Origin: Paeniglutamicibacter antarcticus_C | GTDB lineage: Bacteria; Actinomycetota; Actinomycetes; Actinomycetales; Micrococcaceae | DNA length: 64,000 nucleotides | Direction of reading: 5' to 3' | Assembly: GCF_039544305.1 (NCBI RefSeq) | Contig: NZ_BAABLK010000015.1 | Location: forward strand, 57,488 to 121,487 | Part shown: positions 17,300 through 25,900 of the stretch, one piece after another | How the letters are laid out: the number at the start of each line of letters is the position of its first letter | Numbering within the stretch: the stretch's first letter is position 1 | Position numbers and translations under genes: made by a program | Notes under the pieces: model-generated | The model's database searches: none | Told to the model about the DNA's origin: nothing | The model's input: the letters and a program-made list of their open reading frames with translations, nothing else

Positions 17300-17935
17300 A
17301 TGAGCCAAGAACCAATCAGCGAGCCAGGGCAACCGGCACCGCGGGCATTGATCATTGTCGATGTGCAGAACGACTTCTGCGAGGGCGGGTCCCTGGGCGT
17401 GGAAGGCGGAGCGGCCGTTGCCACCGCGATTGCCACCGACCTGCGCGAACGCGCCGAAAGCTATACGCAGGTGATTGCCACGCAGGACTGGCACATCGAT
17501 CCGGGAACCCATTTTTCCACCGAACCCGACTTCCTCGATTCCTGGCCGGTGCACTGCGTTGCCGGGCAATCAGGTGCCCTGATGCATCCGGCTCTTGCAG
17601 AGGCATCCGAATTCATCGGCCACTACTTCCGCAAGGGCCGGTTTACTGCTGCGTACTCGGGATTCGAGGGGTTGTTGGCCGAGCCGGGCAGTGCCGACGC
17701 CGATGAGTCCGGGGCGCTGCTGGGAGACTGGCTGCGCGAATGCGGCATCACCGATGTGGACATCGTGGGCATCGCCACCGACTTCTGCGTGCGCGCAACC
17801 GCCCTTGACGCGAAGGCCCAGGGGTTTTCCGCCACGGTGATCTCCCCGCTGACCGCTGCAGTGCACCCGGAGAAAACCGCCGACGTGCTCCAGGAGCTGC
17901 GCGACGCCGAGGTCACCGTCCTGTCGCTGGGCTAG
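17300..17935 (+). CDS. pncA: Nicotinamidase (isochorismatase family)
   Basis: Hydrolyses nicotinamide to nicotinate, the substrate of the upstream PncB. 211 residues with the Asp-Lys-Cys catalytic set: ALIIVDVQNDFCEGG (Asp21), FRKGRFTAAYSGFEG (Lys) and GIATDFCVRATALDA (Cys). A metal-binding DWHIDPGTHFS segment is also present. GGAAGGA precedes the ATG. The transcript ends at a strong two-way hairpin shared with the convergent helicase gene. Confidence 0.94.
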   Translation: MSQEPISEPGQPAPRALIIVDVQNDFCEGGSLGVEGGAAVATAIATDLRERAESYTQVIATQDWHIDPGTHFSTEPDFLDSWPVHCVAGQSGALMHPALAEASEFIGHYFRKGRFTAAYSGFEGLLAEPGSADADESGALLGDWLRECGITDVDIVGIATDFCVRATALDAKAQGFSATVISPLTAAVHPEKTADVLQELRDAEVTVLSLG

Positions 17936-17968
17936 GCCGGCGGCACGAGCCACAAGGCCCCGAAGCCC

Positions 17969-18026
17969 AAAACGCCGTATGGCCAGGAAACCGGAACCCT
18001 CCGTCTTCCTGGCCATACGGCGTTTT
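17969..18026. terminator. Bidirectional intrinsic terminator between pncA and the helicase gene
   Basis: A perfect 21-bp inverted repeat (arms 17969-17989 and 18006-18026) with a 16-base loop. A-rich on the left end and T-rich on the right, so it can end transcription from both convergent genes. Confidence 0.9.
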
Positions 18027-18032
18027 TCGTGG

Positions 18033-19829
18033 CTATTTCTTTCCGATGAACCAGCCCTGCAGCTTTGCCAGGCGCTTTTGAAGCTGCTCGGCATTGGCCT
18101 GGGCCACGGCAGGTCCCCCGCACACCTCGCGAAGCTTGGTGTGGATGACACCGTGCGGGGTGCCGGTGCGCGCACTCCACGCCGAGACGTTCTTCGAGAG
18201 CGTCGACCGCATCTCCATCAACGCCCGGTGATCCACCTGCGGCTCCGGGGCTTCTTCTTCCTCGGACTTGCGGCCCTGGCGCCGTGAGACCTGTGCGGCC
18301 TGTCGCTGGCGCAGCAGCACGCCCATCTGGTCGGCATCCAGCAGCCCGGGAATCCCCAGGAAGTCCTGCTCTTCCTCGGAGCCCACTGCTCCACCGGTGC
18401 CGAACTCGCCGCCGTCAAAGAGCACCCTGTCGAAGGAGGCGCTGGAGTTCAGCGCCTCGAACTTCTGGCCCATCAGTGCGTCGCTGGCCTTCTCCTCGCG
18501 GTTGGCCTCCTGAACCAGGGCATCCTCGGGATTGTAGTCGGGGTCCTGGAAGTGCTGCTCCGGGCGATCCAGCGCATGGTCCCGCTCGGTTTCCATCTCA
18601 TTGGCCAACGCCATGAGCACCGGCACCGAGGGCAGGAAGATGCTGGCCACCTCGCCGCGCCTGCGGCTTCGCACGTAACGACCGACGGCCTGGGCGAAGA
18701 ACAGCGGGGTAGAGGTGGAGGTGGCGAACACGCCAACGCAGAGCCGCGGCACGTCGACGCCCTCGGAGACCATGCGCACGGCAACCATCCAGCGGGAATC
18801 GCCGGCGGAATATTCATCGATCTTCTTCGAGGCACCCGAGTCGTCGGAGAGGATCACGGTCACCTTCTCCCCGCAGATCTTTTCCAGCTGCTCGGCGTAG
18901 GCGCGCGCGTCTTCATGGTCGGTGGCGATCACCATCGCCCCGGCGTCCGGCACCGTGCGCCGCACCTGGGTCAGGCGCTTGTCGGCGGCAGCAAGCACCG
19001 CAGGGATCCAGTCCCCAGCCGGGTCCAGTGCAGTGCGCCAGGCATGGGCGGTGATGTCCTTGGTGAAGCCCTCGCCGAGCTGGGCTTCCATTTCCTCGCC
19101 CGAGCTGGTCTTCCAGCGCATGTACCCGGAGTAGGCCATGAACAGCACCGGGCGCACCACATGGTCCTTCAGGGCGCTGCCGTAGCCATAGGTGTAGTCG
19201 GCCTTCGAACGACGGATGCCGTCGTGGCCCTCGGCGTACTCGACAAAAGGGATCGCGGCGGTGTCCGAGCGGAACGGTGTACCGGTCAGCGACACGCGGC
19301 GGGTGGCGGGCTCGAAGGCCTCGCGGATACCTTCTCCCCACGACAACGCATCACCACCGTGGTGGATCTCGTCCAGGATCACCAAGGTGCGTGCAGCCTC
19401 GGTCTTGGCGCGGTGCAACAGCGGCTTGGAAGCAACCTGGGAGTAGGTCACCACGACGCCGATGTAGTCCGCTCCGTGGCGGCCATCGGAATTCTTGAAG
19501 TTCGGGTCCAGCGCCAGTCCCACGCGAGCCGCTGCGTCGGCCCATTGCTTCTTGAGGTGGTCTGTGGGCGCGACCACGATGATGCGATTGATCGTCTTGG
19601 CGTCCACCAGCACTTTGGCCAGTCGCAGTGCAAAGGTCGTCTTGCCGGCACCGGGGGTTGCCACGGCCATGAAATCCCGTGGATTGGTGGTGAAGTACTT
19701 GTCCAAGGCTTCCGCCTGCCAGGCACGAAGCTTCGCTCCGGTGCCCCATGCCGCCCGCTCCGGGTATGCCGGAGGGAGGCGGTCCTCCATGGGCAACTTA
19801 TCTGCAAGTGAGAACAGGGTATCGGTCAT
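18033..19829 (-). CDS. SF2 DEAD/DEAH-type helicase, ResIII/XPB-like
   Basis: 598 residues. Walker A is ATPGAGKTT (57-65), Walker B is LVILDEIHHGGD, and motif III-like SLTGTPFRSD follows. The second RecA domain has MVSEGVDVPRLCVGVFAT and motif VI AQAVGRYVRSRRRGE. The C-terminal ~170 residues are acidic/charged and unlike standard helicase accessory domains. GGAGG lies upstream of the ATG. A DUF3039 gene is 92 bases upstream on the same strand. The pairing recurs in actinobacteria as I recall; the substrate is unknown. Confidence 0.87.
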   Translation of the reverse strand: MTDTLFSLADKLPMEDRLPPAYPERAAWGTGAKLRAWQAEALDKYFTTNPRDFMAVATPGAGKTTFALRLAKVLVDAKTINRIIVVAPTDHLKKQWADAAARVGLALDPNFKNSDGRHGADYIGVVVTYSQVASKPLLHRAKTEAARTLVILDEIHHGGDALSWGEGIREAFEPATRRVSLTGTPFRSDTAAIPFVEYAEGHDGIRRSKADYTYGYGSALKDHVVRPVLFMAYSGYMRWKTSSGEEMEAQLGEGFTKDITAHAWRTALDPAGDWIPAVLAAADKRLTQVRRTVPDAGAMVIATDHEDARAYAEQLEKICGEKVTVILSDDSGASKKIDEYSAGDSRWMVAVRMVSEGVDVPRLCVGVFATSTSTPLFFAQAVGRYVRSRRRGEVASIFLPSVPVLMALANEMETERDHALDRPEQHFQDPDYNPEDALVQEANREEKASDALMGQKFEALNSSASFDRVLFDGGEFGTGGAVGSEEEQDFLGIPGLLDADQMGVLLRQRQAAQVSRRQGRKSEEEEAPEPQVDHRALMEMRSTLSKNVSAWSARTGTPHGVIHTKLREVCGGPAVAQANAEQLQKRLAKLQGWFIGKK

Positions 19830-19921
19830 GCATCCACCTCCACGGCGCTGGAATATTCCCCGCTAGGGCGCAAAACAGCGCGCAAGCGGGTTGGGTCAAC
19901 TTGTGCTGCGTGGAAGAAACG

Positions 19922-20218
19922 CTACTTCTTGTCCTTGTCCCCGCCGCCGGAGAGTCCTTCGTAAATTTCCTTGCACTCGGGACATACGGGGAACTTCTTC
20001 GGATCGCGGCCCGGTGTCCAGACCTTCCCGCACAGGGCAATCACGGGGTCCCCGGAAAGGGCCGACTCCATGATTTTCTCCTTTTGCACATAGTGCGCGA
20101 AGCGTTCGTGGTCGCCCGCTTCGACCTCCTGCGCGGATTCGGTGCGCTCAATGGTGGCGGCACCGCCACCGGAAGTAGTGTGCGGGTCATTGCGGAACGG
20201 ATCTACGGGCATGCTCAT
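19922..20218 (-). CDS. DUF3039 protein, small zinc-type
   Basis: 98 residues. The C-terminal half has a likely zinc site: ALCGKVWTPGRDPKKFPVCP followed by ECKEIYEGL (C...CPEC), preceded by HERFAHYVQKEKI. The N-terminal third is Gly/Thr-rich and probably flexible. The start at 20218 is favoured because TAGAAT ends 7 bases upstream with no ribosome binding site (leaderless). It sits just upstream of the SF2 helicase, on the same strand. Function unknown. Confidence 0.84.
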   Translation of the reverse strand: MSMPVDPFRNDPHTTSGGGAATIERTESAQEVEAGDHERFAHYVQKEKIMESALSGDPVIALCGKVWTPGRDPKKFPVCPECKEIYEGLSGGGDKDKK

Positions 20219-20225
20219 AAAAAAC

Positions 20226-20231
20226 ATTCTA
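20226..20231 (-). promoter_or_regulatory. -10 box for leaderless DUF3039 transcript
   Basis: TAGAAT on the minus strand, 7 bases before the start codon, the same spacing as at clpS. The spacer is G plus six T, so no Shine-Dalgarno is possible there. Confidence 0.55.
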
Positions 20232-20244
20232 ACAAGCCAAACCT

Positions 20245-20262
20245 CCCGGCACGGCAGCCGGG
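20245..20262 (-). terminator. Candidate terminator after the ABC permease gene
   Basis: Inverted repeat CCCGGC/GCCGGG with a six-base loop, flanked by extra C and G runs, 63 bases after the permease stop. It has no clear T-tract, so the call is weak. Confidence 0.35.
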
Positions 20263-20324
20263 GGGGCAATCGTGGCCAATCTCCCTAAAGGACCCACCTC
20301 AAACCACCCGATTTCCCGGGCGCG

Positions 20325-21887
20325 TCAGCGGTTGACCATGACCGCCTGCATTAGCTCCGGCATGCGCCGATCAAGCCACCTGCCGCCGAGCCGGATTCCC
20401 ACGAGTAGCAAGGCTGCTCCTTCGGCCAGGCCCACGACCAAGGCGAGCCACCCGAACAGCATATCCCCGGTCAATACCTGTGCCGCCAACAACCCGATGG
20501 CGGGCAGCAGCAGCACTGACATGATTGCGAACGTGGCAAGCTGCACCAGCGCCAGGCGCGCCCCGGCACCCGGAGGCGTCTTGAACGGGCTGTCCCCGGG
20601 CAGCGGAACGGAATACGTGAAACGCGCCGAGGCAACGGAGGACACCCCCAGTCCGGCAAGAAGTCCGCACAACGAAATACCCAGCACCGCCGGCATCAAC
20701 TCCACCCGTCCCACGAAAACCGGTGGCAGGATCGCTGCCAGCAGCGTCACCGGCAATGCGAAGACGCCGCAGGCCAGCACGCGACCGGTCCGGTCTGCAA
20801 CCCCGGAGATTCCGGTGAGCACGTGCAACGAGAAAGCGGTCGAGTCGTAGGACACGTCGGCTGAAATCGCGAACGCCATCAAGATGCCCAGCAGCGGACC
20901 GAGGACCAGCATGATTTGCGGATCGTTCCGCGCCACGAACCAGACCAGCACCGGCATCAAGGGCACGATCACGATCGAGGCCGCGTAGCGCGGGTCCTTG
21001 AGCCAGTATGTGAGGCAGCGCGCGGCGACGGCTCCTACGGGGCTGGAGGGGAAGATCGAAAATGCACCCATGCCCACGGCCTTGGAACTGCTCCGCGGAG
21101 GCATCGGGTTTTCCATGGATTTGTGCAGCCCGCGTTCCCACGCCCAGAGCACGAGGCCCAGGTAGGCCAGCCCGAGCAGCAGCCGCAGCGCCCCGAGCAT
21201 CCAGTCTCCGGCCGCCAGGTCCCCGGGCAGCGCCGCGAAGACCCCCAGCGGGGTGAAGCCCAGCACCTCAACGACCCTCGGCGCCCAGGCGAGCGCCGAT
21301 TCGAAGCCGTTGGCCGCTGTGGCGATGATCGGTCCCAGCAATATCAGCGGGACCACGGCAATGATCCCGGCGACGTCCCGGAACTTGCGTGATCCGGTCA
21401 CCCTGGTCATCGAGGTGGTGGTCAGCCGGGCCACGGCCAAGGCCATCACCGCCGCGAGCACACCGCCCAGCAGCGCTGCCAGCAGGGTTGCCGGATGGTG
21501 GCGCCAGGCCAGGAACTGGCTGGCCAGCAACACCAGCGTCAGCAGCCCCGGGACCCCGATGAAGCCCGAGAGCAGTAGCCCGGTGGCCAAGGTGCGGCGC
21601 GGGATCCTGAAGGTGGCGAAACGCGCCGGGTCCAGGGTCAGATCCACCCCGAACGCCACCAGCGGGATGACGGCCCACCCCAGGGTGATCAGCGAAACGG
21701 CGGAGACCAAGATGAGGTTGGAGATTTCCGGGTCCTGGTCCGCCAGGAACACCATGCCGGCGATCAGCGACACGACGACGCCGAGGCCGTACAGCGCACC
21801 GATGCCGACCCCCACCAGCTGCCAGGGGCTGCGCCTGAAGGAGTTGCGCAGCAGCACGAGCTTGAGGCCTAGGAGGTGTGCAACCAT
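20325..21887 (-). CDS. ABC exporter permease, large polytopic type
   Basis: 520 residues with about 12 hydrophobic spans, for example LVGVGIGALYGLGVVVSLIA near the N-terminus, LGPLLGILMAFAISADVSYD and the C-terminal WLALVVGLAEGAALLLVG. It resembles the ~500-residue actinobacterial permeases that pair with a single ATPase. The ATG at 21887 overlaps the end of the ATPase gene by 19 bases, so the pair is coupled. I see no gene that identifies the cargo; drug, lipid or peptide export are all possible. Confidence 0.85.
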   Translation of the reverse strand: MVAHLLGLKLVLLRNSFRRSPWQLVGVGIGALYGLGVVVSLIAGMVFLADQDPEISNLILVSAVSLITLGWAVIPLVAFGVDLTLDPARFATFRIPRRTLATGLLLSGFIGVPGLLTLVLLASQFLAWRHHPATLLAALLGGVLAAVMALAVARLTTTSMTRVTGSRKFRDVAGIIAVVPLILLGPIIATAANGFESALAWAPRVVEVLGFTPLGVFAALPGDLAAGDWMLGALRLLLGLAYLGLVLWAWERGLHKSMENPMPPRSSSKAVGMGAFSIFPSSPVGAVAARCLTYWLKDPRYAASIVIVPLMPVLVWFVARNDPQIMLVLGPLLGILMAFAISADVSYDSTAFSLHVLTGISGVADRTGRVLACGVFALPVTLLAAILPPVFVGRVELMPAVLGISLCGLLAGLGVSSVASARFTYSVPLPGDSPFKTPPGAGARLALVQLATFAIMSVLLLPAIGLLAAQVLTGDMLFGWLALVVGLAEGAALLLVGIRLGGRWLDRRMPELMQAVMVNR

Positions 21888-22648
21888 GGGAGCCCCTCGT
21901 TGTGTCCCGGTCCGCCAACGAGTTCGACGAAGCGTTCTTCCAAGGTGGTTTCTCCACGGACCTCGTCCACGGTACCGACGGCCAGCAGGTTGCCCTCGGC
22001 GATCACCGCCACGTGCGAGCACATCCGCTGGACCAGGTCCATGACATGGGAGGAGACGATGACGGTGCCGCCGTGTGTGACATAGTCGGCGAGGATATTG
22101 CGGATGTTCGCCGCGGAGACCGGGTCAACTGCCTCAAAGGGCTCGTCGAGCACCAGCAGTCGAGGGGAATGGATCAATGCGGTGGCCAGCGCGATCTTCT
22201 TGGTCATTCCGGCGGAGTAGTCAACAACCAACTTGCTGCCGGCATCCTCCAAGTCAAGTACGCGAAGCAGGTCCTCGGTGCGCTCCTCGACCGTCGCCCG
22301 GTCCATGCCGCGCAACAGCCCTGAATACGTCACCAGCTGCCTTCCGGACAACCTGTCGAAGAGCCGTACCCCGTCGGCGAGTACGCCCATGGCGGCCTTG
22401 GCCCTCAGCGGATCCGCCCAGACATCGATGCCGTGGACCCACACTTGTCCGGCATCTGGACGCAGCAGCCCCGTGGCCATGGACAAGGCGGTGGTCTTGC
22501 CCGCGCCGTTGGGTCCGACCAGACCGAAGAAGGACCCTGACGGGACATCGAGGCTGATGCCGTTGACAGCGACCTTTTCGCCGAATCGCTTGCCCAGGGA
22601 TCTGATCGACAGGGCCGGGGTGACCGGTTCCGGGTTCGAGTAGCTCAT
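21869..22648 (-). CDS. ABC transporter ATP-binding protein
   Basis: 259 residues. Walker A GPNGAGKTT, a variant signature YSAGMTKKIALA (in place of LSGGQ), Walker B LLVLDEPFEAVDP and the H-loop VIVSSHVMDL. The YSxGM signature is common in CcmA/ABC-2 type exporters. The start has TAGCTT 6 bases upstream and no Shine-Dalgarno, consistent with a leaderless mRNA. It is the first gene of a two-gene exporter unit. Confidence 0.92.
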   Translation of the reverse strand: MSYSNPEPVTPALSIRSLGKRFGEKVAVNGISLDVPSGSFFGLVGPNGAGKTTALSMATGLLRPDAGQVWVHGIDVWADPLRAKAAMGVLADGVRLFDRLSGRQLVTYSGLLRGMDRATVEERTEDLLRVLDLEDAGSKLVVDYSAGMTKKIALATALIHSPRLLVLDEPFEAVDPVSAANIRNILADYVTHGGTVIVSSHVMDLVQRMCSHVAVIAEGNLLAVGTVDEVRGETTLEERFVELVGGPGHNEGLPWLHTS

Positions 22649-22761
22649 GACTCGAAGCTAACAGGCCGGAGGGGGTTTTGGCCTCATCCCTGCGGACTAA
22701 TCCCCGCACCAGGCACGTTTGCCCGCACCCGATAGGCGATCTGGACGCGGCAGATCAAGCC

Positions 22762-22792
22762 CCGGCCTCACCGCAATCAGCGAAGAGGCCGG
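22762..22792 (-). terminator. Hairpin after the thioredoxin-like gene
   Basis: An 8-bp GC-rich stem (CCGGCCTC with GAGGCCGG) and a 15-base loop, 28 bases after the stop. No T-tract follows, so termination strength is uncertain. Confidence 0.4.
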
Positions 22793-22819
22793 CCAGGGCC
22801 CAAGGAGCGATTCAGGATC

Positions 22820-23758
22820 CTAGAAAAGTACGCGGGCCAACTTCTGGCGCGAGGCGACCACACGCTCGTCGCCAACGCCGACCACCGAGTACAGCTCGAC
22901 CAGCCGGGCGCGCCCGGCTTCCTTCTCGTCACCGGAGTGACGGCCGATGAACCCCACGAGCCGGGCGAAGGCATCCTCGACGTGTCCGCCGATGAGGTCC
23001 ATATCGGCCACTTCCATCTGTGCCGCGAGGCCATCGGGGTTCTCGGCACCGGCGGCACGCACCGCGGCAAGGTCCTTGCCCTCGGTGCGCATCAGCAGGC
23101 GTACCTGGTTCAGCCCGATGGAGGCGTCGTTGTCGTTGGGCTTCTCGTTCAACGCCTGCTTGTAGGCGGCTTCCGCCGCTTCCAGATCACCTGACTCGAT
23201 GGCGTCCAATGCTGCCTGGTGCAGCGCAGGAAGCACCACGGCTGCTTCTTCGCCGGCTGCGGCAGCGGAAGTGCCTAGGGGCGCGATGGTGCCGGCAACA
23301 CCGTTCTGGACACCCAGTGAGAGAAGTTCCTCGATGAGCGACTGGATCTGTGCCAGCTCGGCGTTCCCCTGGAACAACGGCACCGGCTGGCCGTTGATCA
23401 GCGCGATGACGGCCGGAACCTGGGTCACCTGGAACGCCTGGGCGATCGCGGCTTCCTTCTCCGCGTCCACCGTGGCCATCGCGAGGGTGCCGCCCTTGGC
23501 ATCCACCACCGAGGCCAGCAACTCATCGAGCTGCACCGATGCCGGGGAACGGGGGCTGCCCAGGGAAACGACGACGGGCACCTGCTGTGACAGGGCGACG
23601 ATCTCCGGGAAAAACTCTTGGTCCACGGAGCGTACCCACGTAGGGACGCCGGCATCGCCGGTTTCGTTGAGCTGCTCCGGTTGTGGTTGCTTGAAGGCCG
23701 CCAGGTCAATGGCGCCGCGTGAGGAAGGTGCAGTGGGTTCAGGCATGCTGGTGGTCAT
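22820..23758 (-). CDS. Thioredoxin-like/TPR protein (YbbN/CnoX type) without the CXXC pair
   Basis: 312 residues. The thioredoxin fold spans about 45-150 (FFPEIVALSQQVPVVVSLGS, FQVTQVPAVIALINGQPVP). The redox CXXC position reads SPRSP, so it cannot act as a dithiol oxidoreductase. Helical repeats of TPR type follow (ESGDLEAAEAAYKQALNEKP, then NDNDASIGLNQVRLL). This matches the YbbN/CnoX holdase family and M. tuberculosis Rv1324 by position. TAAAGT and GGAGGA lie before the ATG. Likely role: chaperone or client handover under stress, inferred from the family. Confidence 0.87.
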   Translation of the reverse strand: MTTSMPEPTAPSSRGAIDLAAFKQPQPEQLNETGDAGVPTWVRSVDQEFFPEIVALSQQVPVVVSLGSPRSPASVQLDELLASVVDAKGGTLAMATVDAEKEAAIAQAFQVTQVPAVIALINGQPVPLFQGNAELAQIQSLIEELLSLGVQNGVAGTIAPLGTSAAAAGEEAAVVLPALHQAALDAIESGDLEAAEAAYKQALNEKPNDNDASIGLNQVRLLMRTEGKDLAAVRAAGAENPDGLAAQMEVADMDLIGGHVEDAFARLVGFIGRHSGDEKEAGRARLVELYSVVGVGDERVVASRQKLARVLF

Positions 23759-23863
23759 TCCTCCACTTTAGGCCGCAGGAGCCCTCGGGGGAAACCCGTC
23801 AGCTGCCCGCTGACAAGCCGCGGTGCGCCCTTGACTTCGCACCCAACCCCTGTTTCCTTGCAT

Positions 23864-23923
23864 GAAAAAAGACGTGGCACCCCCGGTACGCAGTGCCCAT
23901 GGGCCGCATTCGGTGGTGCCACG
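23864..23923 (-). terminator. Intrinsic terminator of the 566-residue membrane protein gene
   Basis: Arms CGTGGCACC and GGTGCCACG (23873-23881 and 23915-23923) enclose a second small hairpin; a run of six T follows on the minus strand at 23865-23870. It lies about 55 bases after the stop at 23977. Confidence 0.75.
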
Positions 23924-23976
23924 CCTTGGGACCGGGAACGGGTCGTTCCCTGGATTCCGCAGGAGAAAGCGTGCTG

Positions 23977-25677
23977 CTACTTCAGCAGCTTGGCATCCTT
24001 GGTGATCACCTCGGCGGCAATCACCGAGATCTTGTCCTTGGAATCCTCTGCGGGGATGTGGAGAAGCACGGGCTCGCCGTAGCTGATCTCGATGCCCTTC
24101 TTGGTGTCCTTGACCCCGACGATCTTTGCGGTGGTCTCGTCAAGGCCGATGGTTCCACCGGATTCCTTGGGTTTGGCAGTGGTGGTGGAGATGAAGTTGC
24201 CCGAGACCAGCGCGCCGCCTTCCGGGGTTGCCATCACGATGGTGTCCTTGTCGTTGACCGTACGCTTGAAGGTGATCTTCGCATCCTTGTTGGCCTTCAC
24301 CAGTGCATTCTGGTCCTTGGTGTTCAACGTCAGGAAGGCATTCTTGGCGAACTTGTCGGCGTCCTTGGACTTCTCGTTGTCCATGAACCCGGCGAGCTTC
24401 GACAGCGCGGCCTTGGGCTGCATTTCAACGCCCGAGGCATCGTCCTTGAGCAGCTTCACCGACTTTTCGCCCACGGCAATGCCCGGGAATGTGGAACCGG
24501 GCAGCATCGCGGTGGCAAAGGCGACCTTGTAGTTCTCACGCGGTCCCGCCTGGGTCAGCGTGAGCGCGGTGGGGATCGTGGAAGCGGCCGAGTCCTTGGC
24601 GGTGACAACCATCAAGGAACGCGGGAAGTTCGCACCGTCATCGGTGGGCACGGCGGCAGAGCGAATGACGGTGGTGTCGATGGGTGACGGGCCATCAAGC
24701 TTGATCTTCTCGTTGCGCAGCTTGTAGTTCTGCCCGCGCAGCGTCTTCAACGCACCGGTGGTGCGCTCCCCGAGGTCCTTCGCGTTCTTGGACTTGTCGG
24801 CCTTGGCCACCGAGGTCGAGACCTCGCCCAGGATGCGCTCAAGTTGCTGCTGCATCACCACGGGGAAGACCTGCTCGGTGTCCTGCGTCGAAGAATCAAC
24901 CGGAACCGGAGACTGGCTGGCGGCCAATGCTGGTGTCCCGGGAACCAACGCCAGGGCCAGCACGGAGGCCGTTGCGACGACCTTGGCCACGGTGTTGGCA
25001 CCGGGCTTGCCTGCTTCCGGAAGCGGGCCGGCCTTGGGGCCCATGCCAGCTGCGCGGCGGCCATCGCCCTTGGATCCGCCACGGGGCGGGGTACGGACCA
25101 GGGCCAGGGCGATCCCGGCGACCAGCAACAGCGAGCCGGCGATGATCAGCGGCATGGAGAACGGGGTTGCGGTGTCCCCGGGCCAGCTCACGGAGACGTC
25201 GGTGGGGGCTGCGGCCTTGCCGTCGGCGGCCAGCAGCAATGTCCAGGATCCCTCGTCCGGGTTCGTCCACCGGTAAGTCATCGACTTGTCCGCGATTTCG
25301 GTTCCCTGGAAGAGGTCGGCACCGGCGGGGTTGGGCACTTCGGCTTCCCCGGTCTCGGAGGTCGCCTCAACGACGTGGTCTTCGGTGTTGATGCCGGAAA
25401 TCGTGGTGTGGGCGGCCTTGCCAACCCATGCCTGTGCATCGTCGGTGCGAACCAGCGATGCGGTGAACTTGCCGTCGGCCTTGATGGTGATGTCCGTCGG
25501 GTGTCCCGCGGCGGTCCCGATTCCCTCTTCGAGAAGTGTCACCGGGGCTGCTTCCGGGCTCTGGGCAAGGGAAGCGGTCAGCGTCTCGGGCGGAGCCCAA
25601 ACGGTACGCTGTCCGATCCCTAGCACCAGGGCAGCCAGCCCTAGCAAGATAGCGATCGCTGAGAAGGTCTTTCGCAC
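23977..25677 (-). CDS. Conserved membrane-anchored protein of unknown function
   Basis: 566 residues. Layout: a signal anchor (about 4-22), an extracytoplasmic beta-rich domain of ~150 residues (TYRWTNPDEGSWTLLLAADG), a membrane span at 174-194 and a Gly/Lys/Arg-rich cytoplasmic loop (195-228). A second hydrophobic segment at 231-253 ends in TPALAAS, like a signal peptide. A ~310-residue extracytoplasmic domain rich in Lys, Asp and Thr follows. It looks like two exported domains joined in one chain. I do not recognise a catalytic motif. It starts divergently from the AI-2E family gene. Confidence 0.7.
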   Translation of the reverse strand: MRKTFSAIAILLGLAALVLGIGQRTVWAPPETLTASLAQSPEAAPVTLLEEGIGTAAGHPTDITIKADGKFTASLVRTDDAQAWVGKAAHTTISGINTEDHVVEATSETGEAEVPNPAGADLFQGTEIADKSMTYRWTNPDEGSWTLLLAADGKAAAPTDVSVSWPGDTATPFSMPLIIAGSLLLVAGIALALVRTPPRGGSKGDGRRAAGMGPKAGPLPEAGKPGANTVAKVVATASVLALALVPGTPALAASQSPVPVDSSTQDTEQVFPVVMQQQLERILGEVSTSVAKADKSKNAKDLGERTTGALKTLRGQNYKLRNEKIKLDGPSPIDTTVIRSAAVPTDDGANFPRSLMVVTAKDSAASTIPTALTLTQAGPRENYKVAFATAMLPGSTFPGIAVGEKSVKLLKDDASGVEMQPKAALSKLAGFMDNEKSKDADKFAKNAFLTLNTKDQNALVKANKDAKITFKRTVNDKDTIVMATPEGGALVSGNFISTTTAKPKESGGTIGLDETTAKIVGVKDTKKGIEISYGEPVLLHIPAEDSKDKISVIAAEVITKDAKLLK

Positions 25678-25888
25678 AATTACACCTAACGGATGGGGGG
25701 GTCGAGATTCGGCCTCGGGGTACCCTCCTGATCGTCAAAGAGGATGGCACGCCATAAGTCTAACGACTTGTTCCTCCGAGTGGTTCCTTGATGTGCCTAG
25801 CACCACGCTCCTCCGCGGCCCGGAAACAGGCTATTAGCGTTGCCGTCGAAGAGCGCGTCCAATGCCACCACTTCCAGCCCATGGGCAT

Positions 25889-25894
25889 TAAGCT
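25889..25894 (+). promoter_or_regulatory. -10 box for leaderless AI-2E family gene
   Basis: TAAGCT, 6 bases before the GTG start at 25901; no ribosome binding site is present between them. Confidence 0.45.
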
Positions 25895-25900
25895 TGGGCT

